Assembly: GCF_900101605.1 (NCBI RefSeq)
Contig: NZ_FMUR01000007.1
Location: 124,001-188,000 of the forward strand
Length of the DNA stretch: 64,000 nucleotides
Reading direction: 5' to 3'
Source: Butyrivibrio hungatei
Lineage (GTDB): Bacteria > Bacillota > Clostridia > Lachnospirales > Lachnospiraceae
The position numbers and the translations under genes were made by a program. This document shows, one piece after another, positions 17,056 through 25,670 of this stretch; position 1 is the stretch's first letter; every line of letters begins with the position of its first letter. The notes beneath the pieces were generated by a model. The model searched no databases, was not told the origin of the DNA, and was given only the letters and a program-made list of their open reading frames with translations.

Positions 17056-17988
17056 TTACTGGGGATCAATAAATGAAGGAATTACTGCTCCCTTGTATGT
17101 CTCTTCAATATATGATTTAACTTCGTCTGATTTAAGTGCTGCTACAAGAGCTTTGATCTTTTCAGAATCCTGAGAACCGTCCTTAACTACAAGGAAGTTC
17201 GTTCTCTTTACTGTTGTCTCATCGTCAAATTCCTCGATATCAAGTGCGGGATGCTTAGCCGGAAGGTCTGCTTCAAGAGCGTAGTTTCCGTTGATGGCTG
17301 CCGCGTCAAGATCGGGAAGTGAAAGAGGAAGGTTAGCTGCCTCAAGAGGTGTGATCTTATATCCGTGAGGGTTAGCGTCCTTATCTTTTGAAAGAGAATC
17401 CTCTGTGTAGCTTGCATCTTCACCAAAAGCACCCTTTGATGTAAGAAGTCCCTTCTGAACAAGAAGGTCAAGTGCTCTTGCACCGTTGTCGGGATCGTTT
17501 GGAATACCGATCTCTGCACCGTCGGGAATCTCATCAATCTTAGTATATTTCTCTGAATAGATACCCATCGGCTCAATGTGAATTCCTGCTACTGCTGTAA
17601 GGTGAAGACCTGCGTCTTTGTTCTGCTGGTCAAGATAACCAAGTGTCTGGAAGTAGTTGGCATCAATCTCACCTGCTTCAAGTGAAGTATTGGGAAGTAC
17701 GTAGTCCTGGAATACAACTGTCTCAAGTGTCCATCCGTCTTTTGCAAGAACTTCCTTTACGATATTATCAAGAATCTCAGCGTGAGGAACGGGTGTTGCT
17801 CCTACAGTGATCTTCTTGTCTGTGTCAGATGCTGAATCAGCTTTTGCTTCAGCCTGTGTAGCTTCTTCTGTTGCAGGAGCCTCTGTAGTCTGTGACTCTG
17901 CTTTTGATCCGCAGCCTGTAAGTGCTCCGAAAGCAAGTGCTGCTGTTAAGACCAAACTTGTAATTACTCTCTTTTTCATAAATTTCAT
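17056..17988 (-). CDS. metQ: Methionine ABC transporter binding lipoprotein MetQ
   Basis: A 310-residue NlpA/MetQ family lipoprotein. The signal peptide ends at FGALTGCGSK, giving a lipidated Cys near residue 26, followed by a Glu/Thr/Ala-rich tether. The mature domain starts KITVGATPVPHAEIL, and LEAGEIDANYFQTLGYLDQQ is the family hallmark. GAGGAGG lies directly before the ATG at 17988; the ATG at 17979 is nearly as likely, since it is better spaced. MetQ comes first in the met operon, ahead of the structured spacer and metNI, which is unusual since metN is more often first. Confidence 0.92.
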   Translation of the reverse strand: MKFMKKRVITSLVLTAALAFGALTGCGSKAESQTTEAPATEEATQAEAKADSASDTDKKITVGATPVPHAEILDNIVKEVLAKDGWTLETVVFQDYVLPNTSLEAGEIDANYFQTLGYLDQQNKDAGLHLTAVAGIHIEPMGIYSEKYTKIDEIPDGAEIGIPNDPDNGARALDLLVQKGLLTSKGAFGEDASYTEDSLSKDKDANPHGYKITPLEAANLPLSLPDLDAAAINGNYALEADLPAKHPALDIEEFDDETTVKRTNFLVVKDGSQDSEKIKALVAALKSDEVKSYIEETYKGAVIPSFIDPQ

Positions 17989-17998
17989 ATCCTCCTCG

Positions 17999-18044
17999 AT
18001 ACCGATGTTTTTGTTTTCTCCTCGATCGGTATGAATGCATTATA
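17999..18044 (-). promoter_or_regulatory. metQ leader: -10 box and hairpin next to the ribosome site
   Basis: On the minus strand a TATAAT box (complement of 18039-18044) precedes an inverted repeat, ATACCGAT/ATCGGTAT (18025-18032 with 17999-18006). ATCGAGGAG occurs twice, once in the loop and once as the real ribosome site. Folding would place one copy in the loop and leave the other next to the stem. No S-box or other methionine riboswitch was recognised. Confidence 0.4.
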
Positions 18045-18184
18045 CAAGATTAGAAAAGAATTTGGGAAATAAATAAAAATTATCAGTAGTGAAAAGTTGA
18101 GATTATATTGACTCAGGTGCTAACGATATCGGACAATAGAAGCAAACTATCATAAAAATCACAGATTAGAAGTAGAGTGGAAGA

Positions 18185-19303
18185 ATGAACAAAAGAATAA
18201 ATAACAAAGAAAACAGAAGATATATTGAAAGAAAAACAACATGCACTGCAAAGAAAAAGCTTGTGAGTATTGCGATGACAGCCGGTATGGTCTCGCTTTT
18301 TATTACAGGGTGCGGGGCAAAAAATAAAATAAATACATCAACAATCTTTGCGATGGATACCGTTATGCAGATTGAAATACAAGGCGATGAAGCGCTGCTT
18401 GCCGAAGCTGAGAAACGTATAAGAAATATAGAAGATGAACTTTCCGTCACAAAAGAGGACAGTGAGATCGGACGGCTTAATAAGGAAAAGAGTGCCACAT
18501 TGTCCGAAGATGGAACAAAGATCTTACAGGATGCGCTGAAAGTATGCGAGGCGACAGACGGAAGCCTTGATATATCGGTTTACCCCGTTCTTAAGGCCTG
18601 GGGCTTTACTACAGGGCAGTTCAGGGTTCCTTCGGATGATGAAATAAAAGAACTGATTGCAAATGTCGATCACAGTAAGATCGATGTGGACTACGCAGGT
18701 GAAAAAGAGTGTAGCGTCAGAATAGACGACAACATGCAGCTTGATCTTGGAAGCGTGGTTAAAGGCTACACAGGATCGTATCTTGCTGAGTTTTTTAGAG
18801 AAAAAGGAGTGACATCGGGCCTTATAAATCTTGGTGGAAATGTTGAGTGCATAGGAACAAAGCCTGACGGAGATCTGTGGAGGGTTGCGATCAAAAGTCC
18901 GTTTGAAGACAGTAAGAGCGGAGTGCTTGGTGTTATAGAGACAAGTGATATGGCTGTTATAACTTCCGGGGGATATGAGAGATTTTTTGAAGAAAATGGG
19001 GAAAAATACTGGCATATTCTTGATCCCAATACGGGAAAGCCTGCAAGGAGCGGCCTTGCCTCGGTTACTGTTGTTGGAAGAAACGGAACGGTCTGTGACG
19101 GCCTCTCAACAGCTCTTTTCGTAATGGGAGAAGAAAAAGCCGAGAAATTTTATAAGGAGTATTCGACAGGTAATAAAGGGATCGCGGCATTTGACCTTAT
19201 CATGGTTACCGAGGACAAAAAAGTGTATGTCACTGAAGGCGTGAATACAATTTTTTCTCTTACTGAGGAATATGCAGATATGGATGTATCTGTTATAAGG
19301 TAA
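18185..19303 (+). CDS. apbE: FAD:protein FMN transferase (ApbE family), lipoprotein
   Basis: A 372-residue ApbE homologue. These enzymes attach FMN covalently to Ser/Thr of target flavoproteins such as Rnf/Nqr subunits, outside the membrane. A Lys/Arg-rich head of about 24 residues precedes a hydrophobic segment and an ITGC lipobox. FAMDTVMQIEIQG starts the fold; DLGSVVKGYTGSYLAEFF and GLINLGGNVECIG are core motifs, and CDGLSTALFVMG near the C-terminus contributes the Mg-binding Asp/Thr. All appear intact. The ribosome site is poor (GGAAGA directly before the ATG). It stands alone; no target flavoprotein is next to it. Confidence 0.9.
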   Translation: MNKRINNKENRRYIERKTTCTAKKKLVSIAMTAGMVSLFITGCGAKNKINTSTIFAMDTVMQIEIQGDEALLAEAEKRIRNIEDELSVTKEDSEIGRLNKEKSATLSEDGTKILQDALKVCEATDGSLDISVYPVLKAWGFTTGQFRVPSDDEIKELIANVDHSKIDVDYAGEKECSVRIDDNMQLDLGSVVKGYTGSYLAEFFREKGVTSGLINLGGNVECIGTKPDGDLWRVAIKSPFEDSKSGVLGVIETSDMAVITSGGYERFFEENGEKYWHILDPNTGKPARSGLASVTVVGRNGTVCDGLSTALFVMGEEKAEKFYKEYSTGNKGIAAFDLIMVTEDKKVYVTEGVNTIFSLTEEYADMDVSVIR

Positions 19304-19383
19304 CGAAGGATGTTTTTTTATTGACTCGATTTCGTCGGCATATTATGTTTAATTGGACAGATAAAAGAAAATGGAGGGGCAAC

Positions 19384-20331
19384 ATGGAGAAGTTTAAGGC
19401 TTTTTTCTATAAGATTCATAATGACTACTACAGGTGGTATGATTTTCTGCTGATTCTTCCGGTGGTGTTTTTTGTGCTTATGCTTGCGGGAGAGATTGCA
19501 GGTCAGTTATTGTTCAATGTATTGATCTCCCCGATTATGGGATTTGAAGATCTTGCGTTTAATGAAGCGGTCAGTAGTTACGGTCGGACTATCGGATCAT
19601 GGATCGTTTTGATCGGATACCTGTTGCTGGTTAAGTTTGACAGACCTGTTCTTAAGACGTTTTGGAAAAAATATAAGGGAAATACGGTACTTTTTTTTCT
19701 TCTTGGACTGCTTGTGGGCGGCGGAATGAACGTTTTTTGCGCAATCGTTGCGATACTCAACAAAGATATAGCCATTTATTTTAACAGGTTTCAGTTTTTC
19801 AAAGTGTTTGTTGTTTTGATTACAGTTTTTTTTCAGTCAGGTAGCGAAGAATTACTGTGCAGAGGATTTCTGTATCAAAGGCTGAGAAGATCGTTCAGAT
19901 CACCGTGGGTTGCGATAATAGGAAATGCGCTGGTATTCGGAGTTCTGCATCTTTTAAATCCGGAAGTTTCATTCCTCGGATTTTTAAATATTGTTCTGTT
20001 CGGAGTATTTATGGCCCTTATGATCTATTATTATGAGAGCATGTGGATGGCGATTGCCGTTCATACAGGTTGGAACTACATGCAGAGTATAGTTCTGGGC
20101 CTTCCGAACAGCGGACTTGTTTTTGATTTTTCAATCTTTAAACTTGATGCAGCTTCTGCTACAAACAGCTTTGCGTACAATGTAGGATTTGGAATTGAAG
20201 GAACAGTCCTTTCGTCGGTGATCATTGCTGTCGGAATAGTTGTGATCGTTTTGCTTGGAAGAAAGAGAAAAGGAGATACTCTCTGGGTTGTCGGAGAGAC
20301 TGTTTTTCCGAAAGTGAAAAAGGAAGCATAA
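19384..20331 (+). CDS. CPBP-family intramembrane metalloprotease
   Basis: A 315-residue membrane protein with about eight hydrophobic segments. The CPBP (Abi/CaaX protease) motifs are present: SEELLCRGFLYQRL (EExxxR), FGVLHLLNP (FxxxH) and AVHTGWNYMQ (HxxxN/D). These residues coordinate the metal in Rce1-like proteases. Roles in the family include prenyl-protein processing and bacteriocin immunity or maturation; none can be assigned here. The ATG at 19384 has GGAGGGG 5 bases upstream; a longer frame opening with TTG at 19321 has no ribosome site. It ends 3 bases before the convergent cobD stop. Confidence 0.85.
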   Translation: MEKFKAFFYKIHNDYYRWYDFLLILPVVFFVLMLAGEIAGQLLFNVLISPIMGFEDLAFNEAVSSYGRTIGSWIVLIGYLLLVKFDRPVLKTFWKKYKGNTVLFFLLGLLVGGGMNVFCAIVAILNKDIAIYFNRFQFFKVFVVLITVFFQSGSEELLCRGFLYQRLRRSFRSPWVAIIGNALVFGVLHLLNPEVSFLGFLNIVLFGVFMALMIYYYESMWMAIAVHTGWNYMQSIVLGLPNSGLVFDFSIFKLDAASATNSFAYNVGFGIEGTVLSSVIIAVGIVVIVLLGRKRKGDTLWVVGETVFPKVKKEA

Positions 20332-20334
20332 GCA

Positions 20335-21432
20335 TCAAACATATTCTTTCAGTGTATCTATAAGAGCCACATTCTCTTCGTGGTTTCGCACAGCGATGCG
20401 GAAATAGGAGTTGTCGAGGCCACTGAAGTTTGCGCAGTTTCTGACAAGGATTCCGTGTTCTCTTGCGAGTTTATCTGCAAGCATGCTTCCTGCGAGATGT
20501 GAATGTGATGAAGTTAAAAGAGTGAGCGGAAGTCTTGTCAAAATGAAATTTGTGTCGCTGTCAAAAACGGTAAATCCGAGTGATTTCAGCTCTTTTGACA
20601 GGAAATCTCTTTCCGTGGTTATGAGTTCTATCGATCTGTGTACATACTCGTTTTCCGACAGGGACTTTTCGCCTGCAAGCAGAGCGAGACTTGAGATATT
20701 CCACTCAGGCTTTAATGAGTTTAATCCGGATAATATGCGCGGATTAGAACATATGCAGAAACCAAGCCTTATTCCGGGAAGGCAGTATAACTTGGTGAAA
20801 GCATCTATGATAATAAGATGAGGGTGATCTTTTATAAGTGAGATCGCGCTCGTCTTTTTTTCGCCCGGAACAAAACCCATGAAACATTCGTCGATTACAA
20901 GATAAATGCCGAAATTTTCGCAGAAATCGGCAACTTTTTTTATTGTATCGTAAGGAATAAGCGCGCCGGTGGGGTTATTGGGATTGCAGAGAAAAATCAT
21001 GTCCACGGTGCCGGCTTTTTTTACGTATGACAAAAAGTCGTCTGTGAGCTTGAAGTTGTTGTCACTTCTAAGATTGAACTCCTTTACACGGCAGTTCCTT
21101 GATGCAAGAGCTTTTTTGTACCCTGAAAAAGTAGGAACGGGAAGCACGGCACCACGCGGAAGGATAGCCTGAACCAAAAGAGTTATTATCTCTGATGCGC
21201 CGTTTCCCATGACGAAGTATTCTTCGGGAATGTTGTGATATGCAGACAATTTTGCAAGCAGAGAACAGTCGCTTAAATTGGGATATTTTTCCAAAAGCGA
21301 GATGTGTTCTGTAATGTCATGTCTTACTTTTTCGGGCATTCCGAGCGGGTTCACATTCACGCTGAAATCGTATTTTATCTTGCAGTTTTTATCAAAAATA
21401 CCGCCGTGTTCGTAAGTGGTGTAAGTCATCAT
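20335..21432 (-). CDS. cobD: L-threonine-O-3-phosphate decarboxylase-type PLP enzyme
   Basis: A 365-residue fold-type I PLP aminotransferase family member. It starts HGG(I), as CobD proteins do, and contains NGASEIITLLVQ, FLCNPNNPTGALIP, DECFMGF and a PLP-lysine region DAFTKLYCLPGIRLGF. CobD makes (R)-1-amino-2-propanol phosphate for the cobamide nucleotide loop; histidinol-phosphate aminotransferases are close relatives. The CobD call rests mainly on its place back to back with cobT-cobU-cobS-cbiB. GGAGG lies 4 bases before the ATG at 21432. Confidence 0.8.
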   Translation of the reverse strand: MMTYTTYEHGGIFDKNCKIKYDFSVNVNPLGMPEKVRHDITEHISLLEKYPNLSDCSLLAKLSAYHNIPEEYFVMGNGASEIITLLVQAILPRGAVLPVPTFSGYKKALASRNCRVKEFNLRSDNNFKLTDDFLSYVKKAGTVDMIFLCNPNNPTGALIPYDTIKKVADFCENFGIYLVIDECFMGFVPGEKKTSAISLIKDHPHLIIIDAFTKLYCLPGIRLGFCICSNPRILSGLNSLKPEWNISSLALLAGEKSLSENEYVHRSIELITTERDFLSKELKSLGFTVFDSDTNFILTRLPLTLLTSSHSHLAGSMLADKLAREHGILVRNCANFSGLDNSYFRIAVRNHEENVALIDTLKEYV

Positions 21433-21471
21433 TGATCCTCCATGATTAAGTATAAAGGTTTTTTTGATACT

Positions 21472-21499
21472 TTTACAACATTACTTATGTGTGTAAAAT
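21472..21499 (+). promoter_or_regulatory. Promoter of cobT, predicted to give a leaderless mRNA
   Basis: TTTACA (21472-21477), a 16-base spacer and TAAAAT (21494-21499). The expected start of transcription is about 7 bases on, which is the A of the cobT ATG at 21506. No ribosome site precedes that ATG. The segment 21491-21506 is identical to one at 49631-49646, before another gene. Confidence 0.5.
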
Positions 21500-21505
21500 A
21501 AACGT

Positions 21506-22645
21506 ATGACAGGGAATACAGAGAAAATAATAAAAAAATACATAGCCGGTGTCGGAAGAGCTGACGAAAAAGCGATGATCGCGTCAAAAGAGTACGACGA
21601 TGCCCTTATTAAGCCGCCTCGCAGCTTGGGAAAACTTGAAGATATCGCAATTAAGCTCGCGGGGATAACAGGGCGTGTTAAGAACAGGATCGGAAGCAAA
21701 AAAATTCTGGTTTTTTGCGCCGATAACGGTGTGACAAAAGAAGGTGTCGCATCCGCGCCTATTTCCGTGACTGCGAGCCAGGCGGTCAATATGACGTCGG
21801 GAATAACCGGGATGTCGGCGCTTGCAAAGCATTTTGGTGTTGAAGTTGCGGTTGTGGATGTCGGAGTTGCGACTAAGTTTCCGCTTACTGTTGATGGGAA
21901 AAAGGCACCTATAATAGATAAAAAGATAAGAAAAGGAACCGGAAATATCGCATGCGAACCTGCCATGAGCAGAGATGAGTGTTTATGCGCGATACTGACG
22001 GGAATAGAGATCGCGATCGGAAGAGAAGACGAGGAAGAGTACGAAGATATCAATCTCGTAGGTATCGGGGAGATGGGTATTGGAAATACCACTACTTCGG
22101 CGGCGGTTTTGTCTGCGATAACGGGAGTAGACAGCGACAGCCTTACGGGGCGCGGCGCCGGAATAAGTGATGAGGCCTATGATAATAAGAAGAAAGTTAT
22201 AAAAAGAGCTCTTTTTACACATAAACTTGAAGGTCAGGGCTGTGAGTACGCAGGTGATTTCGAGGCGATAACGGATGTTTTGTCCAAAGTTGGAGGGCTT
22301 GATATTGCGGCGATGTGCGGTGCGTTTATAGGTGCGGCATATGCGGGAAAGGGTGCTGTGATAGACGGATATATTTCTGCGGTTGCGGCGCTTCTTGCGG
22401 TAAAGCTGTGCCCAGCGGTTGCGGATTATCTTTTTCCGTCACATGTATCTACGGAACCGGGATATATGCTTGCGATGAAAGAGCTGGGACTAAGCTCTTA
22501 CCTTGATCTGAATATGGGACTTGGCGAGGGTAGCGGATGCGTTCTTGCTTTCGAAGTGATAGAGGGCGCGTGCGCAATGATGAACAATATGGCCACATTT
22601 GAAGGCGGCGGAATTGATGATTCGTATTTGGAAGGAATCAGATAA
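21506..22645 (+). CDS. cobT: Nicotinate-nucleotide--dimethylbenzimidazole phosphoribosyltransferase
   Basis: A 379-residue CobT. It activates the lower-ligand base (dimethylbenzimidazole or another base) by transferring phosphoribose from nicotinate mononucleotide. KPPRSLGKLEDIAIKLAGI, CADNGVTKEGVASAP, NMTSGITGMSALA, GEMGIGNTTTSAA and the C-terminal NMGLGEGSGCVLAFEVIEGA are all family motifs; the Glu in LGEGSG is the catalytic base in known CobT. Length is normal. There is no ribosome site upstream, in contrast with most genes in this window. It is the first gene of the cobT-cobU-cobS-cbiB run. Confidence 0.93.
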   Translation: MTGNTEKIIKKYIAGVGRADEKAMIASKEYDDALIKPPRSLGKLEDIAIKLAGITGRVKNRIGSKKILVFCADNGVTKEGVASAPISVTASQAVNMTSGITGMSALAKHFGVEVAVVDVGVATKFPLTVDGKKAPIIDKKIRKGTGNIACEPAMSRDECLCAILTGIEIAIGREDEEEYEDINLVGIGEMGIGNTTTSAAVLSAITGVDSDSLTGRGAGISDEAYDNKKKVIKRALFTHKLEGQGCEYAGDFEAITDVLSKVGGLDIAAMCGAFIGAAYAGKGAVIDGYISAVAALLAVKLCPAVADYLFPSHVSTEPGYMLAMKELGLSSYLDLNMGLGEGSGCVLAFEVIEGACAMMNNMATFEGGGIDDSYLEGIR

Positions 22646-22647
22646 AG

Positions 22648-23673
22648 ATGATAGTTCTTTTGACGGGCGGATGCAAAAACGGTAAATCAGACATTGCGCA
22701 GGATATTGCTTGCAGTCTGAGAGAAAAGTCGGGCGGCGGGCTTTACTATGTTGCGACAATGAGATCTACAGGTAAAGAGGATGACGAGCGCATAAGAAAA
22801 CATGTCGAAAACAGAGCGGGACTAGGCTATGAGACCATAGAGATCGCAAGGGATATAAAACGACTTAGCACGGAAAAAGAGAAATTTATTAGAGCCGTAG
22901 GTTCGGGTAAGGCCGCCGATATGGCAGAACATCCTGAAAAAGCTACGTTTCTTGTGGACAGTCTCACGGCGCTTCTTGCAAATGAGATGTTTCGAACAGA
23001 TAAAGACGGCACTTTTATCGAAGACCGCGATGCGGCAGCAAGAATATGTGAAGATATCAGGATTTTGTGCAAAGAAAAAGGCTATAATCTTGTATTTGTG
23101 AGCGACGGGATATACAGTGATGCCGCAATATATGATGCGAGCACCGATTCATACCGTGAGGGGCTTGCGTTAATTGAACGGGAAGTCGCATCGATCGCGG
23201 ATGAGGTTACAGAGATGTGCGCCGGAAAGCGGATGGTTCATAAAAGTACGGATACCAAAGAGGTAAGTGAAATGAGCGATAAGGAAAATCGCGGAATTCT
23301 GATAGTAGGCGGCGCAGGCCAGGGAAAGCTGGATTTTGCAAAGAGTATTGTCGGAGAAGTCAAAGATGAAGATATTTACTCTTTTAAACAGGAAGAGAAC
23401 TCTAATAATATAAGCGGGGCAGTTCCCGGCGGTTACAAGATTTATTATCATGCAGAGCGCCTTGCTCGCGGGACCGATAAGAACGCAGAGGAGCTTGCGG
23501 AGCTTTTTTCCAAAAATGCGATAGTCATTTGCGAAGACATAACCTGCGGAATTGTTCCTGTGGATGCAACTGACAGAAAATGGCGCGAGGATGCGGGAAG
23601 ATTTATGCAGGCACTTGCAAAGAACAGAGACGTTTACAGAGTAATCTGCGGAATAGGGGAAAAAATAGGATGA
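22648..23673 (+). CDS. cobU: CobU-type adenosylcobinamide kinase with a second CobU-like domain
   Basis: A 341-residue protein, about twice the normal CobU length. CobU phosphorylates adenosylcobinamide and then transfers GMP to it. Domain 1 (residues 1-195) has a good P-loop (GGCKNGKS) and YYVATMRSTGKEDDERIRKH, but its usual NEVGxGIVP segment is replaced by SDGIYSDAAIYDAS. Domain 2 (residues about 213-341) begins ILIVGGAGQGKLDFAKSIV, with a P-loop lacking the final Ser/Thr, but keeps CGIVPVDATDRKWREDAGRF, which resembles the missing CobU C-terminal motif. It appears to be a duplication in which the halves degenerated in a complementary way. It starts 2 bases after the cobT stop and overlaps cobS. 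Confidence 0.85.
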   Translation: MIVLLTGGCKNGKSDIAQDIACSLREKSGGGLYYVATMRSTGKEDDERIRKHVENRAGLGYETIEIARDIKRLSTEKEKFIRAVGSGKAADMAEHPEKATFLVDSLTALLANEMFRTDKDGTFIEDRDAAARICEDIRILCKEKGYNLVFVSDGIYSDAAIYDASTDSYREGLALIEREVASIADEVTEMCAGKRMVHKSTDTKEVSEMSDKENRGILIVGGAGQGKLDFAKSIVGEVKDEDIYSFKQEENSNNISGAVPGGYKIYYHAERLARGTDKNAEELAELFSKNAIVICEDITCGIVPVDATDRKWREDAGRFMQALAKNRDVYRVICGIGEKIG

Positions 23674-24479
23674 AAAGTTTACTTAGGTCTTTTGCCATAG
23701 CATTTTCAATGTATTCCAAAATCCCGATGCCACAGTTTACGTGGGAGAAAGAGGATATGAAATACAGTATTGTCTTTTTTCCGCTGATAGGTGCTGTTTT
23801 GCTTGCTGTTACTTATGGGATAAGATGTCTTGGTGTATTTTGGGGAATAGGAAGTGTTCCGACGGGGCTTTTCATGATGGCGGCAATTGTTGTTATCACA
23901 GGCGGAATCCATGTTGACGGATACATGGATTGCAGCGATGCTTTTTCGTCCTATGCGGATAGGGAGAAAAAACTTGAGATTTTAAAGGACCCGCATATCG
24001 GTGCGTTTGCGGTCATTCGTGTTATGACGCTCGCCGCGGTATATCTTGCGTCTGTGAGTATCATAGCGGATAGAAAAAGTCCTGTGGATTCGTCGCTTTT
24101 CTTTGCGGATGGAGAGGGCTTTTTGATTATCGGGCTTGGATTTATCCTGTCAAGGGCACTCAGCGGAATATCTGTTGTAAGTTTCCCTTGTGCAAAGAAT
24201 GAGGGAACGCTCTATAGCTTTGCTGAGGGCGCTGACAAAAAGCGGTGTCTGTCTATATTGGTAAAAGAAGCACTTGTAGTTTCGATAGCAATGATACTGA
24301 TCGGAGGAATTTGCGGCGGTTGCGCGGTTTGCGCGGCACTTGCTGTTTTTTGGTACTACAAAGTAAGGACAGGAAAGGAACTTGGCGGGATCACTGGTGA
24401 TGCGGCAGGATGGTTTCTGTGTCTTGCTGAAACCGCGATTGCTCTTACAGTGTGCGTATGTGTATTGTTAGGGTACTGA
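23670..24479 (+). CDS. cobS: Adenosylcobinamide-GDP ribazoletransferase
   Basis: A 269-residue membrane enzyme that joins adenosylcobinamide-GDP to the activated base. FAIAFSMYSKIPMP at the N-terminus and GGIHVDGYMDCSDAFSSYADREKKLEILKDPH, which holds the conserved acidic residues, define the family. About six membrane segments follow. The ATG at 23670 overlaps the cobU stop (ATGA) with AGGGGA upstream; a longer frame from 23580 lies inside cobU and is not used. Confidence 0.9.
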   Translation: MKSLLRSFAIAFSMYSKIPMPQFTWEKEDMKYSIVFFPLIGAVLLAVTYGIRCLGVFWGIGSVPTGLFMMAAIVVITGGIHVDGYMDCSDAFSSYADREKKLEILKDPHIGAFAVIRVMTLAAVYLASVSIIADRKSPVDSSLFFADGEGFLIIGLGFILSRALSGISVVSFPCAKNEGTLYSFAEGADKKRCLSILVKEALVVSIAMILIGGICGGCAVCAALAVFWYYKVRTGKELGGITGDAAGWFLCLAETAIALTVCVCVLLGY

Positions 24480-24509
24480 GACTTTGACGATTTGGCTTGG
24501 AACGGATAT

Positions 24510-25589
24510 ATGATAGATTTTTTGAAAGTTTATTATAACTACATACCTGTGGAGGTTTTAGCGGGGATATTTGTAGACTTGATAGTGGGAGACCCTGCTT
24601 TTTTACTGCATCCGGTGCAGATCATCGGAAAGCTTATCGAGCTTTTGGAGAGAGTGCTTCGAAGAGGTGAACGTGAGTCTTCTGCCAAAGGTTTTGTACT
24701 TGGAATTGTGGAAGTGCTCGGAGTTACGTCTGTTACGGGCATCGTTTCTTTTGGAATCTGCTATATTGCTTACAGGATAAATACATATCTTTTGCTTGCG
24801 GTAATGATTGTTATGTGCTGGCAGTGCATTGCGGCAAAGAGCCTTAGGGATGCGGCACTTGCAGTTTATGCACCGCTTTCAAAAGGCGATGTAGAAGGGG
24901 CAAGAAAGGCAGTATCGATGATCGTCGGAAGAGATACGCAAAGCCTTGATGACAAAGGTATTACAAAGGCTGCCGTTGAGACGGTTGCGGAGAATACAAA
25001 TGACGGCGTGATCTGTCCTCTTTTTTATCAGATGCTTGGAGGACCTGTTCTTTCATTTATTTATAAGGCGGTCAGCACAATGGATTCCATGATCGGATAC
25101 AAAAATGAAAGGTATATGTATTTTGGAAGATTCGCTGCGAAAACAGATGATGTTTTTGCATATGTTCCGGCGAGATTAAGCGCGGCTTTTATGATCGCAG
25201 GGACAGCCGCTTTGGAGGTACTTGGGAGAGCTTTTGGTGCAAAGAACTCAGATGGATGCGGCGCTGATAAAGATGGTAATACATTTACCGGATACAGCAC
25301 TAAGGGCGCGATAAGCATATTTATAAGGGACAGGTACAACCATGCAAGCCCAAATTCTGCCCAGTGCGAGAGTGTGTGCGCGGGTGCTCTCGGACTTAAA
25401 CTTGCGGGGCCTGCCAGCTACTTTGGGAAGATTCATGACAAACAATTTATCGGGGATGAAACTCGCATCATAGAACCTGATGATATAAAACGAAGCATAG
25501 TTCTTATGAATGTTACAACGCTTTTTTCAACGATAATTTACATTGTGATAATTTGTATTGTGAAAAATGTTTTCGTTTTGCCGTTATAA
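24510..25589 (+). CDS. cbiB: Adenosylcobinamide-phosphate synthase
   Basis: A 359-residue membrane protein that attaches aminopropanol phosphate to adenosylcobyric acid. Family motifs are LIVGDPAFLLHPVQIIGKLI near the N-terminus, GRDTQSLDDKGITKAAVETVAENTNDG in the middle and DRYNHASPNSAQCESVCAGAL near the C-terminus. The ATG at 24510 is used; a TTG at 24492 is also open but less likely. It completes the late cobamide branch. Corrin-ring genes are absent from the window, so this cluster alone suits salvage and lower-ligand assembly unless they lie elsewhere. Confidence 0.9.
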   Translation: MIDFLKVYYNYIPVEVLAGIFVDLIVGDPAFLLHPVQIIGKLIELLERVLRRGERESSAKGFVLGIVEVLGVTSVTGIVSFGICYIAYRINTYLLLAVMIVMCWQCIAAKSLRDAALAVYAPLSKGDVEGARKAVSMIVGRDTQSLDDKGITKAAVETVAENTNDGVICPLFYQMLGGPVLSFIYKAVSTMDSMIGYKNERYMYFGRFAAKTDDVFAYVPARLSAAFMIAGTAALEVLGRAFGAKNSDGCGADKDGNTFTGYSTKGAISIFIRDRYNHASPNSAQCESVCAGALGLKLAGPASYFGKIHDKQFIGDETRIIEPDDIKRSIVLMNVTTLFSTIIYIVIICIVKNVFVLPL

Positions 25590-25670
25590 TGATATACTCC
25601 AATACGGATGAAAAAAGGTTTGGAAAACACAAATTGCATCAAATAAATAAAAGTAATGGAAGAAAAAGAT

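Noticed and set aside
17989..18184. S-box (SAM) riboswitch before metQ
   Set aside because: The expected multi-helix core is not seen; only one short hairpin and a -10 box are present in the leader.
21433..21505. Cobalamin riboswitch between cobD and cobT
   Set aside because: The 73-base gap is too short and AT-rich, and no B12-box-like segment is visible.
23580..23669. Longer N-terminus for CobS starting inside cobU
   Set aside because: The added residues are Arg/Cys-rich and unlike CobS; the ATG at 23670 has a ribosome site and the coupled ATGA overlap.
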